Shown here: positions 1 through 5,413 of the stretch, piece by piece
Position numbering within the stretch: position 1 is the first letter of the stretch
Layout of the letters: every line of letters begins with the position of its first letter
NCBI GenBank assembly: GCA_003164305.1
Contig: PLSZ01000144.1
Coordinates: forward strand, 1-6,986
Direction: 5' to 3'
Source of the DNA: Acetobacteraceae bacterium
GTDB lineage: Bacteria > Pseudomonadota > Alphaproteobacteria > Acetobacterales > Acetobacteraceae
Length of the DNA stretch: 6,986 nt
Translations under genes and position numbers: made by a program
The notes under the pieces: model-generated
What the model saw: only the letters and a program-made list of their open reading frames with translations
Database searches by the model: none
What the model was told of the DNA's origin: nothing

Positions 1-194
1 GACGAAAGCACGAGAGTCAACATCATCGCCGGCTGGTATAAGTATCGCTCCCATTCGCATCGGCGGTGTGCCATGACAGAATCGGCCCCCGACCGAAGCA
101 CTCGCGCCGGCCGTCAAACGTCGCGATGGAACGAGATGGCGGTGTGCGGAATTCCCCTCTCACCAGTGTTCGATCAAGACGGAGGGGTTTCAGC
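1..194. other. Left-edge region, no supported gene
   Basis: No convincing gene end is visible at the left edge. The reading frame of the downstream gene stays open back to an ATG at 66, but that start has no ribosome binding site and the added 43 residues look like non-coding translation. A TATAAG hexamer at 37-42 could be a -10 element, but no good -35 lies at the right distance. A 10-bp direct repeat (GGCGGTGTGC) occurs at 62-71 and 138-147 without evident meaning. The stretch most likely holds the promoter and leader of the gene at 195. Confidence 0.4.
181..187 (+). promoter_or_regulatory. Shine-Dalgarno that fixes the start at 195
   Basis: GGAGGGG lies 7 nt before the ATG at 195. This strong anti-16S match is the main reason for choosing 195 over the upstream in-frame ATG at 66. 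Confidence 0.7.
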
Positions 195-923
195 ATGCCG
201 ACGGTCAAATACAGATCGCACCACGCGAACCTGAAGCCTCGCCGCACCCGTCTTGAAGTCCCCGGCTGGGCCGGGCTGAATGAGCCGAGGGCCGATGGCT
301 CCCACGAATATCCCTGGCATTGCGTACCGTTTTCCGAAGCGGCGCGGGCTGGGATCGAGGTCCTGTATCCGCATGAAGACGAACTGCGGGTGAGCGTCAA
401 AAAGGGTGAATTGTGGTTTGACGGCGACTTCGGGGCGCAGGACGCGCGGCGGCCGCCGTTCCGGAGCTTTGGCGATGAATACTACACGTACCAGTTGCTG
501 CTCGATCTGAAGGTGGAAGAGAATTTCGCCATCAAGGTGGAGACGCATCCTCGATTTTACACCGACACGACGGGCACGGTGCCGATCGCCGTGCCGGCGG
601 TGCTGCGGCATTGGTGGCCGATGGTGTTCTTCGTGGTGTTCAAAACGCCAGCGGAAGGACAAACACATGTGTTTCGGCCGGGCGAGGGAATGCTACAGAT
701 CACGGTCGTCACGGCGGATCAGAAATTGGACCTGATCGAGATGCCGGAGGAAGAGGCGGCGGAGCGCGAACTGCAATCGGAACGGATTTACGCCAGCCGG
801 AGCACGCTGTCGGCGGATACGCAATGGACTTCGGCCACCAACACGGTCTTCGACGGGACGTATCGGAAGATATTCGGCGCGGCGAAAAGCCTGAAGGCGA
901 AACGCCCGATGGATCGGGGATGA
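195..923 (+). CDS. Hypothetical protein, DUF6065-like (242 aa)
   Basis: Function is unknown. The protein is soluble, with no signal peptide and no convincing membrane helix. Landmarks are an N-terminal basic stretch, YPWHCVPFSEAARAGIEVLYP (residues 39-59, the last four completing the motif), and a hydrophobic strand-rich block HWWPMVFFVVFKTP (139-152) followed by FRPGEGMLQITVV (160-172). The order 'W/Y-x-C-x-P ... G-W/I-E-V/I-L-x-P ... F-x-x-x-F-K/R-x-P ... F-x-x-x-E/G-x-x-x-x-I' recalls DUF6065 proteins as I remember them; I could not test this. The C-terminal 60 residues are acidic then basic (PEEEAAEREL, later KSLKAKR). The start at 195 is chosen because GGAGGGG sits 7 nt upstream; the ATG at 66 lacks one. 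GC is near 60% in the sampled part, below that of most neighbours. It converges on the histidine-rich gene across a palindromic intergenic region. Confidence 0.75.
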   Translation: MPTVKYRSHHANLKPRRTRLEVPGWAGLNEPRADGSHEYPWHCVPFSEAARAGIEVLYPHEDELRVSVKKGELWFDGDFGAQDARRPPFRSFGDEYYTYQLLLDLKVEENFAIKVETHPRFYTDTTGTVPIAVPAVLRHWWPMVFFVVFKTPAEGQTHVFRPGEGMLQITVVTADQKLDLIEMPEEEAAERELQSERIYASRSTLSADTQWTSATNTVFDGTYRKIFGAAKSLKAKRPMDRG

Positions 924-970
924 AGCACTCCGGGATCCGTTGACGTCGCGCACGGTAATTTCCTCACCCT

Positions 971-1027
971 GGCACAGCGCCGTGCCGGGCGAGATGGCCG
1001 GGTCGAGTCCGGCCATCACGGTCTCGC
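971..1027. repeat. Palindromic intergenic repeat (MAGLDPAIS type) between convergent genes
   Basis: A perfect 9-bp inverted repeat, GATGGCCGG (993-1001) and CCGGCCATC (1009-1017), flanks a 7-nt loop GTCGAGT. GCGAG (989-993) and CTCGC (1023-1027) could extend it after an internal bubble. Just upstream is a second small hairpin, GGCAC (971-975)/GTGCC (982-986), with a 6-nt loop. Read on the minus strand the element translates as MAGLDPAIS, a peptide often seen in spurious ORFs from alphaproteobacterial intergenic repeats. It lies in the 165-bp gap between the 3' ends of the flanking genes. It may also act as a bidirectional transcription stop, but there is no T-tract. Confidence 0.7.
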
Positions 1028-1088
1028 AATCAAATTCGACGCTCCGCCGGCTGACCTTTCCTCCGGGCCCCGCGCCGACCGGCGTTGT

Positions 1089-1394
1089 TCAGACATCGTG
1101 ATGATGATGGTGGTGATGGTGATGCCAGCGGCGGCGATACCAGCGGTGATGATGATGGTGGTGGTGATGCCAGTATCGCACCTCCATCAAAGGCGGCCGC
1201 GCATCCGGCTCGGCGATCCTGGCTTCCGCGGCGGCCTTGAGCAAAGCGGACGCGTTGGGGATCGGCGTGAGGAGATCGGCGTCGGAACTGGTCCTCAACG
1301 CGGCAGCCGGGTCAGATGGGAGAACGGTCGCGGCCTGTGCCGGGACCGCGAGCACGCTCGCCACCGCGAGCAGCCCGGCGACAGTCTTGTCCAT
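1089..1394 (-). CDS. Secreted histidine-rich protein (101 aa)
   Basis: A small exported protein of unknown function. Residues 1-21 (MDKTVAGLLAVASVLAVPAQA) form a clear Sec signal peptide with an AQA cleavage site before ATVLP. A short Ala-rich middle section follows. The C-terminal 28 residues then carry two polyhistidine tracts, eight His and nine His, separated by RWYRRRW, before a final Asp-Val. Such tracts bind Ni, Zn, Cu or Co ions, so a periplasmic metal buffer or sequestration role is a reasonable inference, but no defined family is recognised. The start at 1394 is chosen because GGAGG lies 5 nt upstream and the signal peptide begins there; the longer form from 1448 would bury the signal peptide. 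It is transcribed away from the dioxygenase gene across a 242-bp divergent region. No metal transporter or metalloenzyme maturation gene adjoins it. Confidence 0.8.
   Translation of the reverse strand: MDKTVAGLLAVASVLAVPAQAATVLPSDPAAALRTSSDADLLTPIPNASALLKAAAEARIAEPDARPPLMEVRYWHHHHHHHHRWYRRRWHHHHHHHHHDV
1098..1172 (-). repeat. Duplicated His-tract coding unit
   Basis: On the plus strand, 1098-1127 and 1146-1172 are the same unit apart from one extra 3-nt ATG codon-equivalent (1116-1118) in the first copy. Both end in CCA, which encodes the Trp preceding each tract on the minus strand. The mixed CAC/CAT codons fall in the same order in both copies, which points to duplication of the whole unit rather than simple trinucleotide slippage. 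Confidence 0.75.
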
Positions 1395-1399
1395 TAACG

Positions 1400-1404
1400 C
1401 CTCC
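1400..1404 (-). promoter_or_regulatory. Shine-Dalgarno of the histidine-rich gene
   Basis: On the minus strand GGAGG lies 5 nt before the ATG at 1394-1392. It decides the start in favour of the form that begins with a signal peptide. Confidence 0.7.
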
Positions 1405-1545
1405 AATCTTGAACAGAAAGCGAAGCGCGCGCCCGGCGGAAGGATCAATCTCGTTGACGGTGAGCGCGGCGACCACGTTCGTCATGAACGCCACCCGTCG
1501 CGGATTGTTCCACCGTCGCCATTCACGACGCGCGAGGGGACCGCT

Positions 1546-1551
1546 TTGACA
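1546..1551 (+). promoter_or_regulatory. Candidate -35 element upstream of the dioxygenase
   Basis: A perfect TTGACA hexamer lies 85 nt before the dioxygenase ATG. The best -10 at a fitting distance is the poor TTTGCT at 1570-1575 (18-nt spacer), so the promoter is tentative. Confidence 0.3.
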
Positions 1552-1574
1552 GTGGACGCGCTCGTCTGCTTTGC

Positions 1575-1588
1575 TTTGGCGCGCCAAA
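1575..1588. promoter_or_regulatory. Perfect 14-bp palindrome, candidate operator
   Basis: TTTGGCGCGCCAAA is a perfect dyad immediately after the tentative -10 and 48 nt before the dioxygenase start codon. A repressor bound here would overlap the expected transcription start. No regulator gene is in the window, so the binding protein is unknown. Confidence 0.4.
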
Positions 1589-1636
1589 ACCATCAAGGGG
1601 ACCGCGCGCCGGTCAACCAATCAACGGGAGGCTTCA

Positions 1637-2692
1637 ATGGGCGAAATTCTCGGTCTCGGCTGCACGCATTATCCCGGCCTGCTGCTGCCGGATGAGCGGC
1701 TGCCGAACGGCTTTCATCATTTGCTGACCGCGCCCAATATGCCCGACAGCGCCAAGGATCGCGCCAACTGGCCGGATCCGCTGCTGGCCGAACTCGGCAA
1801 CGATCGCGGTGTGGCGGCCGGACGGCGCTATGGCGCGCGCATGGCGGACGGGTTCCGCGCCGTGCGCGCCTCGCTGGAAGCGTTCGATCCGGATTTCGTA
1901 TTGATCTTCGGCGACGACCAATACGAGAATTTCCGGGAGGACATCATTCCGGCGTTCTGCGTGATGGGCCTCGACCAGGAGTTTTCGTTGCGGCCATGGA
2001 CCGGCGGACGCGCCAACCGCTGGGATGAACCCGCCGATTACGAAATGAAGTTGCATGGCCAGCGCGACGTGGCGAAGTTCCTGGCGCGGGCCTTGATCGA
2101 TCGCGGGATCGACATGAGTTACGCGTATAAACCCTTGCATATGGATGGACTGGCGCACGCATTCACCAATACGTTGCTGTACCTGGACTGGGACCGGAAA
2201 GGCTTCCCCTGGCCGGTGCTGCCGTTCGCGGTCAACTGTTACGGCAGCAACCTGATCCACGCGAAAGGCGGCATCTCGGCCTTGTTCATTCCGCCGCAGA
2301 CCGATGCGCCGGATCCTCCCGCGCCGCAGCCGTGGCGTTGCATGGACGTGGGTCGCGCGGTCGCCGAAGTGCTGGCCTGCTCGCCGTATCGCGTTGCGGT
2401 CATCGCGTCGTCCAGTTGGTCGCACTGTTTCCTGTCGCCCACCAACGGTTATTTGTGGCCCGATCACGTCGCCGACCGGGCGATGTTCGATGCGCTGGCG
2501 AACACCGACCACGGGTTCTGGCGCGCCCGGACGCGCGAGCAGATGGAACAAGCCGGGCAGCACGAAATGCTCAACTGGATGGCGTTGATGGGTGCGATGG
2601 ACGCTCTGGGCCAGAAGCCGGAGGTGCATGACTACGCGGAGACCCACATCTTCATGTCGGACAAGTGTTTCGTGACGTACCCGGCACATTGA
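1637..2692 (+). CDS. Class III extradiol dioxygenase family protein, LigB superfamily (351 aa)
   Basis: Members of this superfamily are non-haem Fe(II) enzymes that open catechol-type rings beside the two hydroxyls, in the cytoplasm; the substrate here is unknown. Visible landmarks are GCTHYPGLL (His11, expected iron ligand), FVLIFGDDQYENF (87-99), GLAHAF (His174), SSWSHCFL (His263, likely the acid/base His) and HEMLNWMALMGAM (Glu310, expected iron-ligand Glu). The second block aligns with the PDHYNGFF block of MhpB-type enzymes, where a His ligand sits; here it is Gln95. I recall DDQYENF from other orphan members, so this may be a subfamily trait. The start at 1637 is supported by GGGAGG 5 nt upstream; the longer form from 1571 would run through the palindrome and the ribosome binding site. 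No partner subunit, ferredoxin or other aromatic-pathway gene adjoins it, so it appears to be a stand-alone gene. Confidence 0.85.
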   Translation: MGEILGLGCTHYPGLLLPDERLPNGFHHLLTAPNMPDSAKDRANWPDPLLAELGNDRGVAAGRRYGARMADGFRAVRASLEAFDPDFVLIFGDDQYENFREDIIPAFCVMGLDQEFSLRPWTGGRANRWDEPADYEMKLHGQRDVAKFLARALIDRGIDMSYAYKPLHMDGLAHAFTNTLLYLDWDRKGFPWPVLPFAVNCYGSNLIHAKGGISALFIPPQTDAPDPPAPQPWRCMDVGRAVAEVLACSPYRVAVIASSSWSHCFLSPTNGYLWPDHVADRAMFDALANTDHGFWRARTREQMEQAGQHEMLNWMALMGAMDALGQKPEVHDYAETHIFMSDKCFVTYPAH

Positions 2693-3082
2693 CGAAACCT
2701 GTCGTGATCGCCACGCGGCGGCTTGCCCGGGCCGGGACGCGGGCCGCGGAACCGCACGCGTTGTCGGACCGCGAGGCGGAAGCCGGGCCGCGGGTCCATT
2801 GGCGGCATCGTTCCACGCAACAGCTTCGCGCGACGCGGCGCGAGAGATGGCACAAATCACCACCGGAACGAATGTAGCGATGACCCGACCTCGCCGAACG
2901 CGCGCGGACCGGCGGGCTATGCTCCGAGGACGCCCCGACCGGGAAGCTCGTCTCGGAACATTCATCAAAGCGCCGTTGTCGCCACCCCACGCGCCCTGTA
3001 TCTGAGCCGGATGCCGCGAGAGTCACAGCCCACAGCCATCCCAGGCACTCTCCCACCTGGGCCTCGTCTGGGCCGGCCCAGA
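2693..3082. other. 390-bp stretch without a supported gene
   Basis: The region is very GC-rich and contains several imperfect dyads, such as GGACC (2766-2770) with GGTCC (2793-2797), and a repeated CGGGCCGCGG (about 2740 and 2784). No T-tract marks a terminator. The frame of the downstream acyltransferase stays open back to 2723, but the upstream residues are Arg/Pro-rich and unlike protein. I see no ribosome binding site, tRNA or clear promoter. It probably carries the 3' end of the dioxygenase transcript and the promoter and leader of the acyltransferase. Confidence 0.45.
3067..3082. repeat. Perfect 16-bp palindrome abutting the acyltransferase start
   Basis: TCTGGGCCGGCCCAGA is a perfect dyad that ends one base before the ATG at 3083, where a ribosome binding site would normally lie. 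It could be an operator, or it could hide the initiation region in mRNA structure. It would lie inside the coding region if translation starts at 3011. Confidence 0.5.
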
Positions 3083-4027
3083 ATGGTGTTCGAACCCTCG
3101 GCGGAACCCGGGTTCTTTTTGTCTCTGCCGCCCGGCCGGGATGGCTGGCTGGTGGCGCGGCGCCTCCGGGCGACCCGGCGTGGGATCGCGATCCTCGCCC
3201 TGACGCTGCCGTGCATGCTGATCCAGGCGCTGTGTCTCATGGCGCCAGGCCGCGCCAAAGTGGCGTTTCCGCGGTTCTTCTGGGCTAGCTTCGCCCGCAA
3301 TCTGGGCCTGGAAGTGCGGGTTGTCGGGGAACTGGCGTCCAAAACCTCCGACCGGCCGGTGATTTTCGTGTCCAACCACTCGTCGTGGGTGGACATCCCG
3401 GTGGTCGGCGGCGTGTTGCCGGGATCGTTCGTCGCCAAGGGAGACATCGCCGGCTGGCCGATCATCCGCACGATCGCCCGACTCGGCCGCACCGTGTTCG
3501 TCAGCCGCCAACGCGGCTCCACGGCGCGGGAGCGGGACGCGATGCAGGCCGTGCTGACGCGTGGCGACAACCTGATCTTGTTCCCCGAGGGCACCAGCTC
3601 CGACGGCTCTCGCGTGTTGCCGTTCCGGTCGTCGTTTTTCGCCCTGGCGGAGGGCAAGGTGCCGGAAGGGGGCGGAGATGGGGCCGCGCGATTGCCGCTG
3701 ATCCAGCCGGTGTCGGTAGTGTACGACCGGCTCAACGGCTTGCCCGCCGGACGGTCGAGCCGCCCGGTGTTCGCCTGGTATGGCGACATGGACATCGCCT
3801 CGCATTTCTGGCGCATGACGCAGCATCTGGACATGCGCGTCACGGTGCTGCTGCACGCCCCGCTGGATCCGGCGTCGTTTCCGGATCGCAAGAGCCTATC
3901 GCAGGCGGTGTGGCGGACGGTGGCGGACGGCGCCTCCATGTTGCGGCAGAACCGCCCGGCGCGGCCGCTGTCGGTGGAGCCGGTGCTGCCGGCCGATCTG
4001 ACGGATGAGGAACCGGCGTACGCCTGA
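3083..4027 (+). CDS. 1-acyl-glycerol-3-phosphate acyltransferase-type protein, PlsC family (about 314 aa)
   Basis: PlsC-type enzymes transfer a fatty acyl group to a lysophospholipid, typically making phosphatidic acid at the inner membrane. The acyltransferase blocks are all present: NHSSWVD (98-104, the NHx4D catalytic motif), GRTVFVSRQ (135-143), LFPEGTSSDG (166-175) and a later LIQPVSVVY block. One hydrophobic segment at about 34-53 probably anchors the protein. The C-terminal 40 residues are outside the catalytic domain. The start is uncertain: the ATG at 3083 gives a sensible N-terminus (MVFEPSAEPGFF) but has no Shine-Dalgarno, and the in-frame ATG at 3011 (338 aa) has none either. It could also be an OlsA-like or glycolipid acyltransferase, since the motifs do not fix the acceptor. 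It converges with the esterase gene, with one base between the stop codons. Confidence 0.85.
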   Translation: MVFEPSAEPGFFLSLPPGRDGWLVARRLRATRRGIAILALTLPCMLIQALCLMAPGRAKVAFPRFFWASFARNLGLEVRVVGELASKTSDRPVIFVSNHSSWVDIPVVGGVLPGSFVAKGDIAGWPIIRTIARLGRTVFVSRQRGSTARERDAMQAVLTRGDNLILFPEGTSSDGSRVLPFRSSFFALAEGKVPEGGGDGAARLPLIQPVSVVYDRLNGLPAGRSSRPVFAWYGDMDIASHFWRMTQHLDMRVTVLLHAPLDPASFPDRKSLSQAVWRTVADGASMLRQNRPARPLSVEPVLPADLTDEEPAYA

Positions 4028-4028
4028 T

Positions 4029-4796
4029 TCACGCCGTCCAATCGTGCAGGAACGCCTCGGCGACCGACAGGAAACCCGAGGGATTGTCGGCGTGCAGCCA
4101 ATGCCCGGCGTTCTTGATGCTGACGAAACGGGCGGCGGGGAATGAGGCGCGGATCGCGGGCCGGTGTTCAGGCAGGACGTAGTTGGATTCCGCGCCGGTG
4201 ACGAACAAGGTTGGGCCGTTATACGTCCCCGGCGGCGCTTCCCAGCCTTCCAGGTCCGGAATGGCGGCGGCGATCTGCTCCAGCCCGATGCGCCAGCACG
4301 GTTGGGCGCCGAATTGAAGGTTCTGAACCAGAAATGTTCGCAGGGCGGGGACTGGAACCGCGTCCGCGAGCGCGGCTTCGGCCTCGGCTCGGGTCAGTCC
4401 AGGACGCAGTGGGATGGCGCGCATGGCGCCGGCGACGGATTGGTTCTCATGCTGGTAGGCGACCGGCGCGATGTCGGCGACCAGCAGGCGGCCGACGCGA
4501 TCCGGCGCGGTCAAAGCGAGGGCCATCGCGGTTTTGCCGCCCATCGAATGGCCAATCACCGCGGCGCGCGAGATGCGCAAAGCGTCCATTGTGTCCGCCA
4601 CGTCGGCGGCGAGGTCGGGGTAGCGCATGCCCGGCGCATGCGGACTGGCGCCATGATTACGCGCGTCCATCGCGATCACGCGAAACCGCGCGGCTAACGC
4701 ACGTTGGATGGTGCCGAAGTTGCGGGCCGAGCCGAACAGTCCGTGCAGCAGGATGACGGGCGCCCCGGAGCCGGAGTCGATGTGGTTCAGGTGCAT
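4029..4796 (-). CDS. Alpha/beta-hydrolase, YbfF/ABHD11-like esterase (255 aa)
   Basis: A probable cytoplasmic esterase for short- to medium-chain acyl esters or thioesters, judged from the family; the natural substrate is unknown. Landmarks in order are HGLFGSARNF (18-27, oxyanion hole), MDARNHGAS (43-51), GHSMGG (82-87, nucleophile Ser84), ADIAPVAY (107-114, Asp108), GAESNYV (201-207, Ser204) and AGHWLHAD (230-237, His232). The Ser/Asp/Ser/His set matches that described for E. coli YbfF. Length and termini are complete for the family. The start at 4796 begins right before the first beta strand, and its Shine-Dalgarno is weak. It lies 63 bp downstream of the VapD gene on the same strand and could be co-transcribed, though the pairing is probably accidental because the VapD module looks inserted. 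Its 3' end faces the acyltransferase with almost no gap. Confidence 0.9.
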   Translation of the reverse strand: MHLNHIDSGSGAPVILLHGLFGSARNFGTIQRALAARFRVIAMDARNHGASPHAPGMRYPDLAADVADTMDALRISRAAVIGHSMGGKTAMALALTAPDRVGRLLVADIAPVAYQHENQSVAGAMRAIPLRPGLTRAEAEAALADAVPVPALRTFLVQNLQFGAQPCWRIGLEQIAAAIPDLEGWEAPPGTYNGPTLFVTGAESNYVLPEHRPAIRASFPAARFVSIKNAGHWLHADNPSGFLSVAEAFLHDWTA

Positions 4797-4859
4797 TGGC
4801 GGCGATTGGCCGGAATCGTGCTGAAGCCGCGATTTCCTCCATTCACCATGGATGGTGCA

Positions 4860-5138
4860 TTACGACTTCACCAACCGAGTAAAATCCGACCATTGTTCAA
4901 CACGGAAAGCGCGGATGTCGCGCACCGATGCCGGCAGCCAAGGCAATGCTTTCAGTGCCGTGATCGCCGCGAACAGTTTGGCCAAATCTTCCGATGGTGT
5001 CGTGTAAAGGCTGCCCTGAACACGGTCGAAGCCGTAATTCGCGAGCGGGCCACCAATATCGGCATAGGCCTGGGAGACGCCCTTTGGATGGTGCTGAGCT
5101 GTCTCAGCGACGATAAGATCGGAGGCGATGGCGAACAT
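4860..5138 (-). CDS. vapD: VapD-family endoribonuclease toxin (92 aa)
   Basis: VapD proteins are small toxins with a Cas2-like ferredoxin fold; the Helicobacter pylori member is an endoribonuclease. The full family pattern is present: MFAIASDL at the N-terminus with Asp7 at the usual first-strand position, SQAYADIGGPLANYGFDRVQ (22-41), GSLYTT (42-47), LPWLPASVRDIRAFRVEQWSDF (65-86, ending in the usual acidic/aromatic turn). Length is typical. The start ATG overlaps the stop of the upstream partner gene by one base (TAATG), so the two are translationally coupled. GC is near 56% across the pair, well below the flanking genes, which suggests horizontal acquisition. Despite the Cas2 relationship there is no CRISPR array or other cas gene nearby. 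It reads as an intact toxin gene with no frameshift. Confidence 0.88.
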   Translation of the reverse strand: MFAIASDLIVAETAQHHPKGVSQAYADIGGPLANYGFDRVQGSLYTTPSEDLAKLFAAITALKALPWLPASVRDIRAFRVEQWSDFTRLVKS

Positions 5139-5356
5139 TACCGATCCAACGGATCATCCAGGATTTCAGTGAAGCGATAATCGACTTCCTCACCTGACTC
5201 GACGACACGGACTCGCATCATGCGGTCGCCATCGGGAAGTTCATCGCCAGCCGAGATGATTTCATAAACCGGACCAACCGTGCCAAAACGCCGCCATGTT
5301 CCAACAAGGTTTTCGGGGCGTGGCGGTTGTCTGAGGGCTGTGAGGGTCTGCGTCAT
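5138..5356 (-). CDS. VapD partner, DUF5397-like antitoxin (72 aa)
   Basis: A small soluble protein with the block LVGTWRRFGTVGPVYEI (17-33), then LPDGDRMMRVRVVESGEE (40-57) and VDYRFTEILDDP (58-69). This matches my memory of DUF5397 proteins encoded directly before VapD, and by position it corresponds to VapX of the Haemophilus vapXD pair. The predicted role is to neutralise VapD by direct binding; it has no recognisable DNA-binding domain, so autoregulation is not evident from the sequence. It precedes vapD and overlaps it by one base. No good Shine-Dalgarno lies before the ATG at 5356, so the start is chosen as the only in-frame Met that keeps the conserved block. The 57-bp gap behind it contains a 10-bp palindrome. 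The family assignment is from memory. Confidence 0.75.
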   Translation of the reverse strand: MTQTLTALRQPPRPENLVGTWRRFGTVGPVYEIISAGDELPDGDRMMRVRVVESGEEVDYRFTEILDDPLDR

Positions 5357-5379
5357 GCACGTCGGATACCACCGTTCCG

Positions 5380-5389
5380 GTCGATCGAC
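5380..5389. promoter_or_regulatory. Short palindrome in the toxin-antitoxin leader
   Basis: GTCGATCGAC is a perfect 10-bp dyad 24 nt before the antitoxin start, in the 57-bp gap that should hold the module's promoter. Its position suits an operator. Ten-base palindromes of this composition arise easily by chance in GC-rich DNA. Confidence 0.25.
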
Positions 5390-5413
5390 GAATCCAAAGT
5401 CAGCCGCGGTCCG

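Noticed and set aside
37..42. TATAAG as a -10 promoter element for the first gene
   Set aside because: No recognisable -35 hexamer lies at a suitable distance, and it is more than 150 nt from the start codon.
693..1019. Minus-strand open frame beginning MMAGLDPAIS
   Set aside because: The N-terminus is a translated palindromic repeat and the rest is antisense to the gene at 195-923.
1634..2968. Long minus-strand open frame of 444 codons
   Set aside because: It is antisense to the dioxygenase, is Arg/Pro/His-rich without family features, and arises from the high GC content of the real gene.
3089..3095. TTCGAAC, a tRNA T-loop-like motif
   Set aside because: The flanking bases do not form a T-stem on either strand and no acceptor or anticodon arms can be drawn.
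3104..3120. GAACCCGGGTTC followed by TTTTT, resembling a rho-independent terminator
   Set aside because: The palindrome leaves no room for a loop without losing most of the stem, and it lies inside the acyltransferase coding region.
4847..4860. CACCAT-GG-ATGGTG inverted repeat between vapD and the esterase gene
   Set aside because: The loop would be only two bases and no T-tract follows, so a terminator is not supported.
4860..5138. Possible cas2 gene, given the Cas2-like fold of the product
   Set aside because: The sequence motifs are those of VapD, a DUF5397-like partner is present, and no repeat array or other cas gene is in the window.
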